Position numbers and translations under genes: made by a program. The notes below the pieces were generated by a model that saw nothing but the letters and a program-made list of their open reading frames with translations, was not told the DNA's origin and did no database searches. From assembly GCA_026129135.1 (NCBI GenBank), contig JAHCIQ010000005.1, positions 1 to 64,000 on the forward strand: a stretch of DNA of 64,000 nt, written 5' to 3'. Positions within the stretch are counted from its first letter, which is position 1; every line of letters begins with the position of its first letter. The stretch is from Cyanobacteria bacterium TGS_CYA1. Its GTDB lineage: Bacteria; Cyanobacteriota; Vampirovibrionia; Obscuribacterales; Obscuribacteraceae. This document shows, piece by piece, positions 52,011-61,188 of the stretch.

Positions 52011-54134
52011 TTATTGGATCAGGTATGCCACTAAGAGCAACGCCACGATGTTGAGGATTTTGATCATTGGGTTAATTGCAGGACCAGCGGTGTCTTTGTA
52101 AGGGTCACCTACTGTATCGCCTGTAACAGCAGCCTTATGGGCTTCTGAACCTTTACCACCGCAATTTCCATCTTCAATGTATTTCTTGGCGTTATCCCAA
52201 GCTCCACCACCAGAAGTCATCGAAATTGCAACGAAGATACCAGTAACGATACTGCCTACCAATACACCACCGAGGATTTTGGCTGCAGCGAACTCACCAG
52301 GAAGCATGCGTGAAAGCCAGAAATATCCAAGCCCAGTGATGACGATTGGAGTCAAAACAGGAAGAAGCGCTGGTGTAACCATTTGCTTGATTGCAGCACT
52401 GGTTACGATGTCTACGCATCTTGCGTAGTCAGGTTTAGCGGTTCCTTCCATAATGCCAGGAATTTCTCTGAATTGACGACGAACTTCTTCAACAACAAGA
52501 CCGCCGGATTTGCCCACAGCTTCCATTGCGTATGCTGCGAACAAGAACGGAATCAGACCTCCCAGGAACAAACCACACAAAACATATGGGCTTGAAAGAT
52601 CAAATGTAATTCCTGAAGTGTGAATGATTCCAGCAGCTTCAGCAGCCGCTCCCGACTTCTTGGCGATAGCGGCATTCAATTCTTGGGTGTAAGAACTGAA
52701 CAAAACGATAGCAGCAAGACCAGCAGAACCAATCGCATAACCTTTGGTTACGGCTTTTGTGGTATTACCCACAGCATCAAGGGGATCGGTAATTGCGCGA
52801 ACTTCTTTCGGCATTTCAGCCATCTCGGCAATACCGCCGGCGTTATCCGTTATCGGTCCATAAGAATCGATTGCAACAATGATGCCAGCCATGGAGAGCA
52901 TCGACATTGCAGCAAGTGCAACACCAAAAACTCCGCAAAGAGCATAGGAAATCAAGATACCGCCGATGATTACCAGAACTGGAAGCGCTGTTGATTCCAT
53001 TGATATCGCAAGACCAGCAATGATATTTGTGGCATGTCCAGTTTCTGAAGCTTTGGCGATGTGTTTCACAGGACGGTAAGCAGTAGATGTGTAGTATTCA
53101 GTTATTACGACCATCAAAGCAGTGACTACCAGTCCCACGCACGATGCTGCAAAGAAGGTCCAAGTAGGAACGACAGCTCCACCGTGAAGAGTTAATCCTT
53201 TCATCATTGCTTCAGTAATGAAATAGAAACCGACTGCAGCAAGAACACCAGATACGATTAATCCACGATAAAGAGCGCCCATGATGTTTGTGCTCGAACC
53301 AAGCTTTACAAAAAACGCTCCGATAACGGAAGTTACAATCGATATTGCACCTAGCGCAAGCGGATAAACAAGTACGAGTGGTGCCTGACCAGCTTGAATT
53401 TGAGCGTGAAAAGTTTCATAAGCGAGAAGCATGGTGGCGATAGCAGTTACCGCATAAGTTTCAAACAAGTCAGCCGCCATACCTGCACAGTCACCGACGT
53501 TATCTCCGACGTTGTCAGCAATAACAGCAGGGTTACGTGGGTCATCTTCTGGAATTCCAGCTTCTACTTTACCTACAAGGTCAGCGCCAACGTCTGCTGC
53601 CTTGGTGTAAATTCCGCCGCCTAATCTCGCAAAAACAGAAATCAAACTAGCACCAAAACCAAGACCGACTAAAGCAGTTACATCTTTTGTGACCAGGTAA
53701 AAACCGGTGACACCGAGCAAGCCTAATCCGACAACTAACAAACCAGTAACGGAACCGCCTTTAAAAGCAACACTCAACGCAGACTCTAAGCCATTTTTTG
53801 CAGCTTCAGCTGTTCGAACGTTCGCTCTTACAGAAACAAACATTCCGACAAAACCAGCCAGTGAACTAAGAACAGCACCAACTACGAAACCGATAGCGGT
53901 TGTTACATTTAGAGCTACCCCAAGCACTATCGCCAGAACTATGCCCACATACAATATCGTCATGTACTGACGGCTCATGTAAGCGTTGGCGCCTTCTTGT
54001 ATCGCGCCAGCTATAGATTGCATTTTTTCGTTTCCGGCAGAAAGCTTGAGAACGCTCATTCCGGCGTAGGCACCATAGAGGAGAGCTACTATCCCCCCGC
54101 CAATGCAGTAGTAAAGAATCGAAGTTTCATCCAT
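52011..54134 (-). CDS. hppA: Membrane-bound proton-translocating pyrophosphatase (K+-independent type)
   Basis: Hydrolyses pyrophosphate to pump ions across the membrane. About 707 residues from [21 protein letters not shown], with ~16 helices. Catalytic motifs are [44 protein letters not shown] (in part: residues around DVGADLVGK and DNVGDNVGD) and [14 protein letters not shown]. The switch position reads GNTTKA; lysine there marks K+-independent H+-pumps, while K+-dependent types have alanine. AAAGGAG lies 12 bp before the chosen ATG; a longer frame reaches 54209. Two palindrome copies lie within the gene. Confidence 0.95.
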   Translation of the reverse strand: MDETSILYYCIGGGIVALLYGAYAGMSVLKLSAGNEKMQSIAGAIQEGANAYMSRQYMTILYVGIVLAIVLGVALNVTTAIGFVVGAVLSSLAGFVGMFVSVRANVRTAEAAKNGLESALSVAFKGGSVTGLLVVGLGLLGVTGFYLVTKDVTALVGLGFGASLISVFARLGGGIYTKAADVGADLVGKVEAGIPEDDPRNPAVIADNVGDNVGDCAGMAADLFETYAVTAIATMLLAYETFHAQIQAGQAPLVLVYPLALGAISIVTSVIGAFFVKLGSSTNIMGALYRGLIVSGVLAAVGFYFITEAMMKGLTLHGGAVVPTWTFFAASCVGLVVTALMVVITEYYTSTAYRPVKHIAKASETGHATNIIAGLAISMESTALPVLVIIGGILISYALCGVFGVALAAMSMLSMAGIIVAIDSYGPITDNAGGIAEMAEMPKEVRAITDPLDAVGNTTKAVTKGYAIGSAGLAAIVLFSSYTQELNAAIAKKSGAAAEAAGIIHTSGITFDLSSPYVLCGLFLGGLIPFLFAAYAMEAVGKSGGLVVEEVRRQFREIPGIMEGTAKPDYARCVDIVTSAAIKQMVTPALLPVLTPIVITGLGYFWLSRMLPGEFAAAKILGGVLVGSIVTGIFVAISMTSGGGAWDNAKKYIEDGNCGGKGSEAHKAAVTGDTVGDPYKDTAGPAINPMIKILNIVALLLVAYLIQ
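52844..52859 (-). repeat. Iterated palindrome (in hppA, catalytic-motif codons)
   Basis: Core CCGTTATCGG at 52847-52856; on the coding strand CCG ATA ACG G encodes Pro-Ile-Thr of the conserved GPITDNAGG motif. Confidence 0.7.
53317..53332 (+). repeat. Iterated palindrome (in hppA)
   Basis: Core CCGATAACGG at 53320-53329, within the codons for TSVIGA on the minus strand. Confidence 0.7.
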
Positions 54135-54382
54135 GAATCGCTCAAGCTCCTTTGGTTTCAGCCGTGCTTTCTTGACCACTCGTTGGTAAGCGGCGCAATC
54201 GGAAAACACCAGTCTAAATTTACCAGTTTCATACAGGGCCTATCTTTTCCACTATTTAATTTAGTCCTCGCCAGTGGTGGCAGACGCCAACAGTTTCCAA
54301 GCGCCGATAAGAGGAACAAATTGCACACTTTACGGTCTCTTATTAGAATAGCCAGGCGGTGCAAAGTTAAGGGGCGTTCATT

Positions 54383-56542
54383 TTGCGATCTCAACCTATA
54401 CATAGGATGCATAGACATCTGTTCTATCTTTCACTTTTAATTCCCTTAAGCTTCGTTGTGTTTTGTGATGTCAACTGCAAGCCTGCTTATGCACAAGAGA
54501 ATCTTGGCATCAACAAAGTTTCATCCACCAGAATTCTCAAAAACAAAGACGGCATTGAATTAGCTACAGCTAACAAGACTCCGCTACCGCGTCCGATAAT
54601 TCAATTTCTCTCGGGCGAGAACGGAAATACAGTTTTGGTCGCTGATTTTCCAGGCTTGATCTGGGAACTTCCTACCAGATCCGTGGGCCAGGAAGTATTT
54701 GGCACCACAAGTAGTATCACTTCAATCAAAGTGGGACGATTCCAGGCAAGTCCACCTGTTTGCAGAATTTCCATCTCTGCTCGTGACTCTGCAATTTTGA
54801 AAAGCGTCGCTTTTCGTTCTACTCCTGGTCGTTTGAGCGTAAAGATACCTAACCACAAGAACATAATCGCGCAAGGGGGCTTGCAAGCTTTTCCTCCACC
54901 ATTCGCTCCATCTATAGGTAGAACGACGCCTCCGAAGGCGGGAATCGCACCTCCAATGTCGACGATGGATCCATCGCTCGCCGCAAACCAAGGTACTGGA
55001 AATTCCGAGCTCGATCCTTACGTGGTATCTCAATCGCCAACCGATAACGGAACGAGTTATCCTAGCGCACCCATCCCCGGACCGCCCATGGCCCCAAAAC
55101 TAAAAGCATCAAACCACGTTCCTAGCGTCGCTCCAGCGCGTGCACGCGCTCAGTCCTCATCTGACTATGGCAAGTCTAACCTTAGCAAATTGCCTACTCC
55201 GTCTTCTCAAACTCAAAAAACAGAAAAGACACAGGATAAGATCGCAAAAAATAAAGCTGAGTCAAGCCCCGGACAAAATGAACAGAATGACAGCAAGAAT
55301 GGCTCAATGTCACGTTTACTTGGCAAACTCAAAGACAGAACGGCAAAACTATTTTCTGTCGACTCAGATAGCTCCACTCTTGCTCCACCAGCAGATACAT
55401 CTTTAAATAACGATCAAACCTTGCAGGCTGAGAACAGCATTCGTTTGAAATATGAAGCCAATCAATTCGAGTTGAGTGGATTGAGATTGCCAGCAAATCA
55501 AGTGACTTTCAAGGCTTTTAGACTATCGAACCCAGATAGATATGTTGTAGATTTCGACAATTTACCCGAATTGAAGGACGCCACAAAAGCGGAACTACCA
55601 GAGAATAAATATGTGAAAGATGTTCGTTTTGGAATTGTTCAAAACACCTCAGAAAGCGACTCTTCACCCATCAAGGGACGACTCGTTTTTGATTTGAATG
55701 ATCCTGAAGCCACCTTTAATATAAATCCAGAATCGAACAAAATAGTCTTTTCGATCAATTCTCTGCCAAATGGCTTACCAGCTTCATCTGCTAACTTAAG
55801 AGGAAAAGTGATTGTTCTGGATGCCGGTCATGGTGGCACAGACCCAGGGGCGCAACGCGGAATCACTAACGAAAAAGACATAACGTTATCGGTTGTAAAA
55901 TATCTGAGCGAGTTTCTTAAGGCACAGGGTATTCAAGTACATCTGACCAGAATTGATGACACTTTTATCTCACTGCAGGATCGTGTAGACATTACAAACA
56001 AAACGAATCCAAATGCGTTCGTTAGCGTGCACGTTAATGCTATGGAGTCATCCAATGAAATCAGTGGTCTTGAGACCTACTTCCAAACCGAACAAAGCAA
56101 AGAGCTTGCTTCCGACATACACAAAAACTTGCTAGACACACTCAAAGTGCCGGATAGAAATATACGCAAAGCCAAGTTCTATGTGATCAACAGAACGGAA
56201 GTTCCTAGTGTGTTAGCTGAAATAGGCTTCATCTCTAATCAAAGTGAACGAGAAAAATTGATTAGCTCCGACTATCAAAAGCAGGTGGCTGAGGGGTTGG
56301 CAAAAGGAATTATTCTTTATCTAAGCAGCGACTCAGGCATTCGAGATATTTCCAATCGCACAGGTGGCGAGAAAGCAAAGACAGCAAGCAAACAAACTGT
56401 CGAAAGCACTAAAAAAGATTCAAGGTCCCCAAGAGAAAGAAACGAGAAAATAGGTTCTGGAAATTTGTCGTCTCTATCTCGACTCGCACAAAAAGGGCTG
56501 GGAATTGGAATGGGCACGGACAAAGAACAGGCTCACAGATAA
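54383..56542 (+). CDS. N-acetylmuramoyl-L-alanine amidase with two AMIN-like domains (AmiC-like)
   Basis: 719 residues with a signal peptide (HLFYLSLLIPLSFVVFCDVNCKPAYA). A first AMIN-like region lies at about 60-155 (IIQFLSGENGNTVLVADFPG), then a long Pro/Ser/Lys linker, then a second AMIN domain at about 360-465 (VTFKAFRLSNPDRYVVDFDNLPEL). The Amidase_3 catalytic domain (about 475-655) has its zinc ligands in VLDAGHGGTDPG (His), NEKD (Glu) and SVHVNA (His), with AEIGFISN giving the catalytic Glu. It splits septal peptidoglycan. A basic Ser/Arg/Lys tail follows. murI lies 102 bp downstream. A palindrome copy encodes PTDNGT in the linker. Confidence 0.94.
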   Translation: MRSQPIHRMHRHLFYLSLLIPLSFVVFCDVNCKPAYAQENLGINKVSSTRILKNKDGIELATANKTPLPRPIIQFLSGENGNTVLVADFPGLIWELPTRSVGQEVFGTTSSITSIKVGRFQASPPVCRISISARDSAILKSVAFRSTPGRLSVKIPNHKNIIAQGGLQAFPPPFAPSIGRTTPPKAGIAPPMSTMDPSLAANQGTGNSELDPYVVSQSPTDNGTSYPSAPIPGPPMAPKLKASNHVPSVAPARARAQSSSDYGKSNLSKLPTPSSQTQKTEKTQDKIAKNKAESSPGQNEQNDSKNGSMSRLLGKLKDRTAKLFSVDSDSSTLAPPADTSLNNDQTLQAENSIRLKYEANQFELSGLRLPANQVTFKAFRLSNPDRYVVDFDNLPELKDATKAELPENKYVKDVRFGIVQNTSESDSSPIKGRLVFDLNDPEATFNINPESNKIVFSINSLPNGLPASSANLRGKVIVLDAGHGGTDPGAQRGITNEKDITLSVVKYLSEFLKAQGIQVHLTRIDDTFISLQDRVDITNKTNPNAFVSVHVNAMESSNEISGLETYFQTEQSKELASDIHKNLLDTLKVPDRNIRKAKFYVINRTEVPSVLAEIGFISNQSEREKLISSDYQKQVAEGLAKGIILYLSSDSGIRDISNRTGGEKAKTASKQTVESTKKDSRSPRERNEKIGSGNLSSLSRLAQKGLGIGMGTDKEQAHR
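55038..55053 (+). repeat. Iterated palindrome (in amidase linker)
   Basis: CAACCGATAACGGAAC, in frame as Pro-Thr-Asp-Asn-Gly-Thr. Confidence 0.8.
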
Positions 56543-56546
56543 AAAT

Positions 56547-56562
56547 GAACCGTTAACGGTTC
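56547..56562. repeat. Iterated palindrome, perfect 16-bp form (after amidase stop)
   Basis: GAACCGTTAACGGTTC starts 5 bp after the amidase stop codon. No T-tract follows, so terminator function is uncertain. Confidence 0.8.
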
Positions 56563-56632
56563 GTGCGTAAAGACCGGGTAATTAATGGGCCAAAAATGAC
56601 TTATTTTCGCCCATATTCCCCAAATTCCACAG

Positions 56633-56638
56633 TACGAT
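56633..56638 (+). promoter_or_regulatory. Candidate -10 box for a leaderless murI transcript
   Basis: TACGAT ends 6 bp before the murI ATG (56645) with no ribosome site between. Confidence 0.35.
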
Positions 56639-56644
56639 TCATAT

Positions 56645-57649
56645 ATGAATATAAAAGACAGTTTCGACAAGGCTAAACGAATTGGGTTATTTGACTCCGG
56701 TCTTGGCGGTTTGTCAGTTTTGAAGCAATTATTGATGCTTCCCGAGCCGAGCGACAAGTCTGATGAAATGGTTCTTTTAAATGACGATAACAATCCATCG
56801 TCACAGAAAAAACAAAACTATATAAAAAAGGAATATGTTTATTTTGCAGACACCGCAAGATGTCCATATGGTGGACGGAGCCAGTCTGAAATTCATGAAT
56901 TCGTTAAACAGATAGTTGATTGGTTATTCAGAAACGATGTAGACCTGGTAATCATGGCTTGTAATACCAGCGCTGCACTTGTCGAGCCCTCGATGCGGGG
57001 TGAATTTCCCTTACCAATGATCGACTTATTGCATTCCACTGGCGATATTGTGCGAATGAATAGGTACAAGCGAGTTGGTGTTATGTCGACTCTTGCGACA
57101 GCAAAAACAAAAGCCTTCAGTCAGGCGATAACAAGGAAAGAGCCAAGCGCCCAGGTATTCGAACTGGCATGCCCTGATTTAGTTCCTTTAGTCGAAGGAA
57201 ACAAAGCTAAGTCTCGAGAAGCAGTTGAAGCGCTTAATCCATACGCCAAAGAATTAATTGCGCATAATGTCGAAGCCATTATTTACGGATGCACCCATTT
57301 TCCGTTTCTGCACGAATCCATGCGTCGCTGTTTAACAGAACTCAACGCCACGTCGATAGAGATGATAGATCCCGCTATCTGCTTGACTGAAGAGCTTCTG
57401 GGATCGGATGTTCCTAATCGAATTTCCGCAACTTCCAGAGATTCAATTCAGTCGTATCAACCGGATTTTTCCGACCTAAATGATCGTTGCCGCTTCGTCA
57501 CAACAGGCAATATCGAGCCATTTGCAAGCGGGATAAACAACAATTTGGGATTGCCATTCAGTAAAATTGAAACGATATCGGTTGGTGATTTAAAGACTAG
57601 CAATCAACCAAAGAGCTCCCAAAATTCAACTTCCAACATTCATTTATAA
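56645..57649 (+). CDS. murI: Glutamate racemase
   Basis: Makes D-glutamate for peptidoglycan. 334 residues, longer than the usual ~270 because of an insert after the first motif (residues ~30-62, charged, Asn/Lys-rich) and a C-terminal Ser/Asn tail. Motifs: GLFDSGLGGLSVLKQL (about 13-28), YFADTARCPYGGRS, IMACNTSAAL with catalytic Cys, and YGCTHFPFL with the second catalytic Cys. Together with alr and the amidase it fills out cell-wall functions in the window. Confidence 0.94.
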   Translation: MNIKDSFDKAKRIGLFDSGLGGLSVLKQLLMLPEPSDKSDEMVLLNDDNNPSSQKKQNYIKKEYVYFADTARCPYGGRSQSEIHEFVKQIVDWLFRNDVDLVIMACNTSAALVEPSMRGEFPLPMIDLLHSTGDIVRMNRYKRVGVMSTLATAKTKAFSQAITRKEPSAQVFELACPDLVPLVEGNKAKSREAVEALNPYAKELIAHNVEAIIYGCTHFPFLHESMRRCLTELNATSIEMIDPAICLTEELLGSDVPNRISATSRDSIQSYQPDFSDLNDRCRFVTTGNIEPFASGINNNLGLPFSKIETISVGDLKTSNQPKSSQNSTSNIHL

Positions 57650-57732
57650 GTACCTGCCAAGCCTAAAATATTCTCAATCTTAGCAATTCGATTTGTTATA
57701 AAACAAACAATTGACGCGAGATTTTGCTTGGG

Positions 57733-57738
57733 GATAAT
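57733..57738 (+). promoter_or_regulatory. Candidate -10 box for the 57748 gene
   Basis: GATAAT ends 9 bp before the ATG at 57748; only a weak GAAGA lies between, so initiation may be leaderless or nearly so. Confidence 0.35.
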
Positions 57739-57747
57739 AGAAGAATC

Positions 57748-58047
57748 ATGGCTAGAAAAACAGAGAACTTCTATTGCGATTTACTGACTTCGGAAATGAC
57801 CGAAGCCTTCACCAACGATTTTGGCAAGGCCATTTTGCGTTTGCCGAACCAGGGTAGAGGCGAAGTTCACGATGATGTAGTCGTTTATTTTTCCGCGCTT
57901 GCTATGGATCAAGTAAATTCGATTGCCTCCAAATACGGTATCAACGATCCTGACGCTCTTCATGAAATGTTTCAGCTCACCAGGCACAATCTTGTGCAGG
58001 GATTTCGCATCGGTCAAAGTATGAAAGGCAGCTGGCGTCCCAGCTGA
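57748..58047 (+). CDS. Small conserved-looking hypothetical protein
   Basis: 99 residues starting MARKTENFYCDLLTSEMTEAFTNDFGKAILRL. It is soluble, without signal peptide or membrane segment, and mainly helical in its second half (DQVNSIASKYGINDPDALHEMFQLTRHNLVQGF). I do not recognise a family. An in-frame TTG at 57724 would add 8 residues and overlap the putative promoter. It is monocistronic and convergent with the Ser/Thr kinase gene. Confidence 0.65.
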   Translation: MARKTENFYCDLLTSEMTEAFTNDFGKAILRLPNQGRGEVHDDVVVYFSALAMDQVNSIASKYGINDPDALHEMFQLTRHNLVQGFRIGQSMKGSWRPS

Positions 58048-58141
58048 TCAAGCCGACCAAATAGCTCCAACAGACCAGCGGTTAATCAAATCTAGCAATC
58101 AAGCAGAATTAGCTCGATGAGCAAAGCCAGTTAATGCCAAT

Positions 58142-59890
58142 TTATTTTTGCAAAGCTGCCATAAGGCTGTGAATTTTTTTCTGAATCGCGGGATCTTTGG
58201 AGTAATGAATTCCGCCATAAATAAGCAATCCAATCAGCACCAGCGTTAGAACCTGAGTAATCAATCCCGGTCCCATACTATTGGAGCGCATCTTCGAATT
58301 CTTGCTAAAGCGTCTGGTACCAGTCACTTCCTGCATCCGTTGAGCGCGCGGCAGAGCGAGACGACCACCACCTTGCACGCGCAATTTTGCATACTCCTTT
58401 GCTGACGGCAACTGGCGCTGGCAGTTCACACAAAAACGCAATTGCGCTTTGATTGGAGCATGACAAAATGGGCAATTCGAATAACCAAGTTCCTGGCGGA
58501 ACTCCTCCATTTCCTCTTCCTGACTCGGTTTTTGATTCCCACCAAAAAGTGAGGAGAGCATATCTAAAAACTTCTGCACCGGATTTGGTGCGGCAACTTC
58601 CGATTTAACTTTATACGAACCGGTCGCTTCCTGTGCTTGCCCTCTGCCATTCCCGTGGTTGAACGTGCCTTGCCCGGGTCCCTGGAAATGCGAGGTCTCG
58701 GTGCGCATTTCTTCCAAAATTTGTTGCACCGCATTTGGCATCGCCTGGTGAATTTCCAGAGCCGGATGTTCCCCAGTGGCAAGAGCTTCGGCTTCGCTCT
58801 CAAGATCTTTATAGCCTTGTGCTTCCTGTCTAAATCTGTACGAACGAACTTTAGGCCAATCCCGGCGGAGTGCGTCGCGTAATTCTTTGGCGAAAGCAGT
58901 ACAACTGGCGAAACGATTCTCTGGCTCTTTATTCATCGAGCGCGTAATCACATAAGTCGTTTCATTGCAGCTCTTAAGATCAGGAGCGGCTTCGCTAAAG
59001 GGAATCGGCGTGCCATACAGGTGGCAATCCATCATCTCGATTGCCGACTTGGCTTTGTAAGGTAGTTCGCCACTGAGAGTCTCATAGACCAGAATCCCGG
59101 TCGAGTAAATATCGCTGCGAGTATCGACTACGGCATTGGACAAACACTGCTCGGGACTCATGTAGGGTGGCGAACCGCATACGTCGCCAGCCTTAGTTAT
59201 CTGATATACGTCCTCGGCAAAACAATCGGTTTCTTTGAGCTTGGACAGACCAAAGTCGACGATTTTCACCCAATCGTCGGTTTCGCCATGCTTACTCAAA
59301 ATGATATTTTCCGGCTTCAAATCTCTGTGCACTACATCATGACTGTGTGCAAATTCGAGTGCATCAAGAATTTGATCGAAAATTATCGAAGCTCGGTCGA
59401 AGGGCAATGGTCCAACCGCTTCGAGTTCGTCTTTTAGACTGCGACCTTCGATATACTCCATGACCAGGAAAGGCTGACCTAATTTACTCATGCCAAAATC
59501 AAAGAGAGTGACGATATGATGGTGATTGACCTGAGCGACGGTACGCGCTTCGCGATTGAAGCGTTTGAGCGCTTCTGAATCTGCAACTTTGTGCGCGTGC
59601 AACATTTTGATTGCGACAATTCGGTCGGTTTGCTCGTCTTGGGCTCGATAAACGACTCCCATGCCACCCTTACCTAGAACGCCAGTTACTAAATAGCGAT
59701 TCGAAAGAGATGAGCCAATAAGCGGGTCACGAGCGCTTACGCTCTCGCCGCTCTGCTCTTTAGCAGACCCTTTCGTTTCCGTATTTTCGGCCGGGCACAC
59801 TGTGTAAATTGGTCCCTTACTAAGTAAAGCGGGTAGTTCCCGCGAAGAAAACGCCCTTAAAACAAGCCAACTATATCCATATAACCCCAT
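58142..59890 (-). CDS. Ser/Thr protein kinase with C-terminal zinc ribbon and membrane anchor
   Basis: About 582 residues. The Hanks-type kinase domain (about 65-335) has the glycine loop GVLGKGGMGVVYRA, Lys in VAIKML, the catalytic VVHRDLKPENIIL, DFGLSKL, and the activation segment GSPPYMSPEQ. A linker leads to a zinc ribbon near 485-505 (CPFCHAPIKAQLRFCVNCQRQ). A single membrane helix near the end (VLTLVLIGLLIYGGIHY) leaves only a short tail outside. No PASTA repeats are present, unlike many bacterial kinases. The start is ambiguous: an upstream TTG (59908) and a downstream GTG before CPAENTETKG are possible. Confidence 0.9.
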   Translation of the reverse strand: MGLYGYSWLVLRAFSSRELPALLSKGPIYTVCPAENTETKGSAKEQSGESVSARDPLIGSSLSNRYLVTGVLGKGGMGVVYRAQDEQTDRIVAIKMLHAHKVADSEALKRFNREARTVAQVNHHHIVTLFDFGMSKLGQPFLVMEYIEGRSLKDELEAVGPLPFDRASIIFDQILDALEFAHSHDVVHRDLKPENIILSKHGETDDWVKIVDFGLSKLKETDCFAEDVYQITKAGDVCGSPPYMSPEQCLSNAVVDTRSDIYSTGILVYETLSGELPYKAKSAIEMMDCHLYGTPIPFSEAAPDLKSCNETTYVITRSMNKEPENRFASCTAFAKELRDALRRDWPKVRSYRFRQEAQGYKDLESEAEALATGEHPALEIHQAMPNAVQQILEEMRTETSHFQGPGQGTFNHGNGRGQAQEATGSYKVKSEVAAPNPVQKFLDMLSSLFGGNQKPSQEEEMEEFRQELGYSNCPFCHAPIKAQLRFCVNCQRQLPSAKEYAKLRVQGGGRLALPRAQRMQEVTGTRRFSKNSKMRSNSMGPGLITQVLTLVLIGLLIYGGIHYSKDPAIQKKIHSLMAALQK

Positions 59891-59997
59891 ACCCGCACAG
59901 TCTGGCAACTAAACCGAAACAAGTCACAAAACGACGCCCAGTTAACGCTTTTCAACTAAATTCCCATCTGTTTCGCCGCAAGCTACACGAGCAAACT

Positions 59998-61134
59998 TTA
60001 CATAAATTCAGCGATTACGGAATTACTGAGTGCCAGTTGCTTTTGAGGAATGGACAGATGTCCGTTTTCCAGCTTAAGCATTCCTTGCTCCAGCATCCGT
60101 TTTATCGGCTTCTCAAACTGAACAAACAAGTCCACCCCATATTCATTTTCGAATTCGGTCAGATTTATCCCTTCAAGCATCCGAAACCCAAGCATAATGG
60201 CTTCTTTTTGCCTGGTCGCCTGGTCGATGGGTTCAAAAAGATCAACCGATAACGGTTCACGAATATAGCGGGTCAAAGATTTGAGGTTAGAACTTCGAAC
60301 CCCGTCCACATAACGGTGCGCCCCCACCCCAAACGCCAAATACTCGGCATTCCGCCAGTAAGTCATATTGTGGCGACAAGCATATCCAGGCCTTGCAAAA
60401 TTGGACACTTCATACTGTTCAAAACCAGCAAGGGCAAGAGTTTCGATTAAACTATCGCGCATGGCATTAAAAGTCTCGTCATCGGGATAAGCAACCGAGT
60501 CTTTGGGAAATCTACTGTAGAGTGGCGAGTTTCCAACCAGTTCCAAACCGTAAGCTGAAACATGCCTGATTTGTTTCATGGTCGAGGCAAGCTCGACAAA
60601 TTGATCGAGTGTTTTTTGCCAGCTGTCTAAAGTCTGAGTGGGAAGGCAATACATAAAATCGAGACTCACCACCGGAAAATCAGCCTGGCAAGCAATTTCG
60701 ATACCCTCATAGGCTTGAGCGACTGTATGGTCGCGTCCGATTGCCCTCAATTCGTCATCTGACAGAGATTCAATACCGATTGAAATTCGATTTATTCCAA
60801 GCTCGCGCCAGAATTCACACTTCTCTTTTGTGATGGAATGCGGAGTCGACTCCATACTTATTTCTGCATCATTGCTGCATTCAACCAGGTCGAGCAAACC
60901 CTGATGAATAAATCGCATATTCTCTGGCGCCACCACAGATGGTGTACCGCCTCCGTAAAATATACTATCGAGCTTGATTTGCGCTTGAGTCTGCTTCAGC
61001 CTTTGCTTAATTTCTTCCAAAAGAATTTCACAGTATTCACGCTCAACGTGCTGCACGCCCGCAAATGCAGCGAAATCGCAGAAGTCGCACTTATGCACGC
61101 AAAATGGCAAATGTATATAGGCAGCTTGAATCAT
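59998..61134 (-). CDS. hemW: HemW-like radical SAM protein (coproporphyrinogen-III-oxidase-like)
   Basis: 378 residues beginning MIQAAYIHLPFCVHKCDFCDF, whose CxxxCxxC motif (Cys12, 16, 19) binds the [4Fe-4S] cluster; the following FDF-like aromatic pattern and YGGGTPS are typical. HemW proteins bind haem and deliver it; they lack the extra features of true coproporphyrinogen dehydrogenase HemN, so oxidase activity should not be assumed. A palindrome copy encodes EPLSVD within REPLSVDLFEPID. Divergent from the TPR gene at 61189. Confidence 0.9.
   Translation of the reverse strand: MIQAAYIHLPFCVHKCDFCDFAAFAGVQHVEREYCEILLEEIKQRLKQTQAQIKLDSIFYGGGTPSVVAPENMRFIHQGLLDLVECSNDAEISMESTPHSITKEKCEFWRELGINRISIGIESLSDDELRAIGRDHTVAQAYEGIEIACQADFPVVSLDFMYCLPTQTLDSWQKTLDQFVELASTMKQIRHVSAYGLELVGNSPLYSRFPKDSVAYPDDETFNAMRDSLIETLALAGFEQYEVSNFARPGYACRHNMTYWRNAEYLAFGVGAHRYVDGVRSSNLKSLTRYIREPLSVDLFEPIDQATRQKEAIMLGFRMLEGINLTEFENEYGVDLFVQFEKPIKRMLEQGMLKLENGHLSIPQKQLALSNSVIAEFM
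60243..60258 (+). repeat. Iterated palindrome (in hemW)
   Basis: CAACCGATAACGGTTC; the coding strand reads Glu-Pro-Leu-Ser-Val-Asp, identical to the copy in the TonB_C gene. It is the last exact copy seen before the right edge. Confidence 0.8.
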
Positions 61135-61188
61135 GCTTGGTTCGTGATAAATTTAGAAGGTTCACAATATACTCGCTTCAGCACCTAG

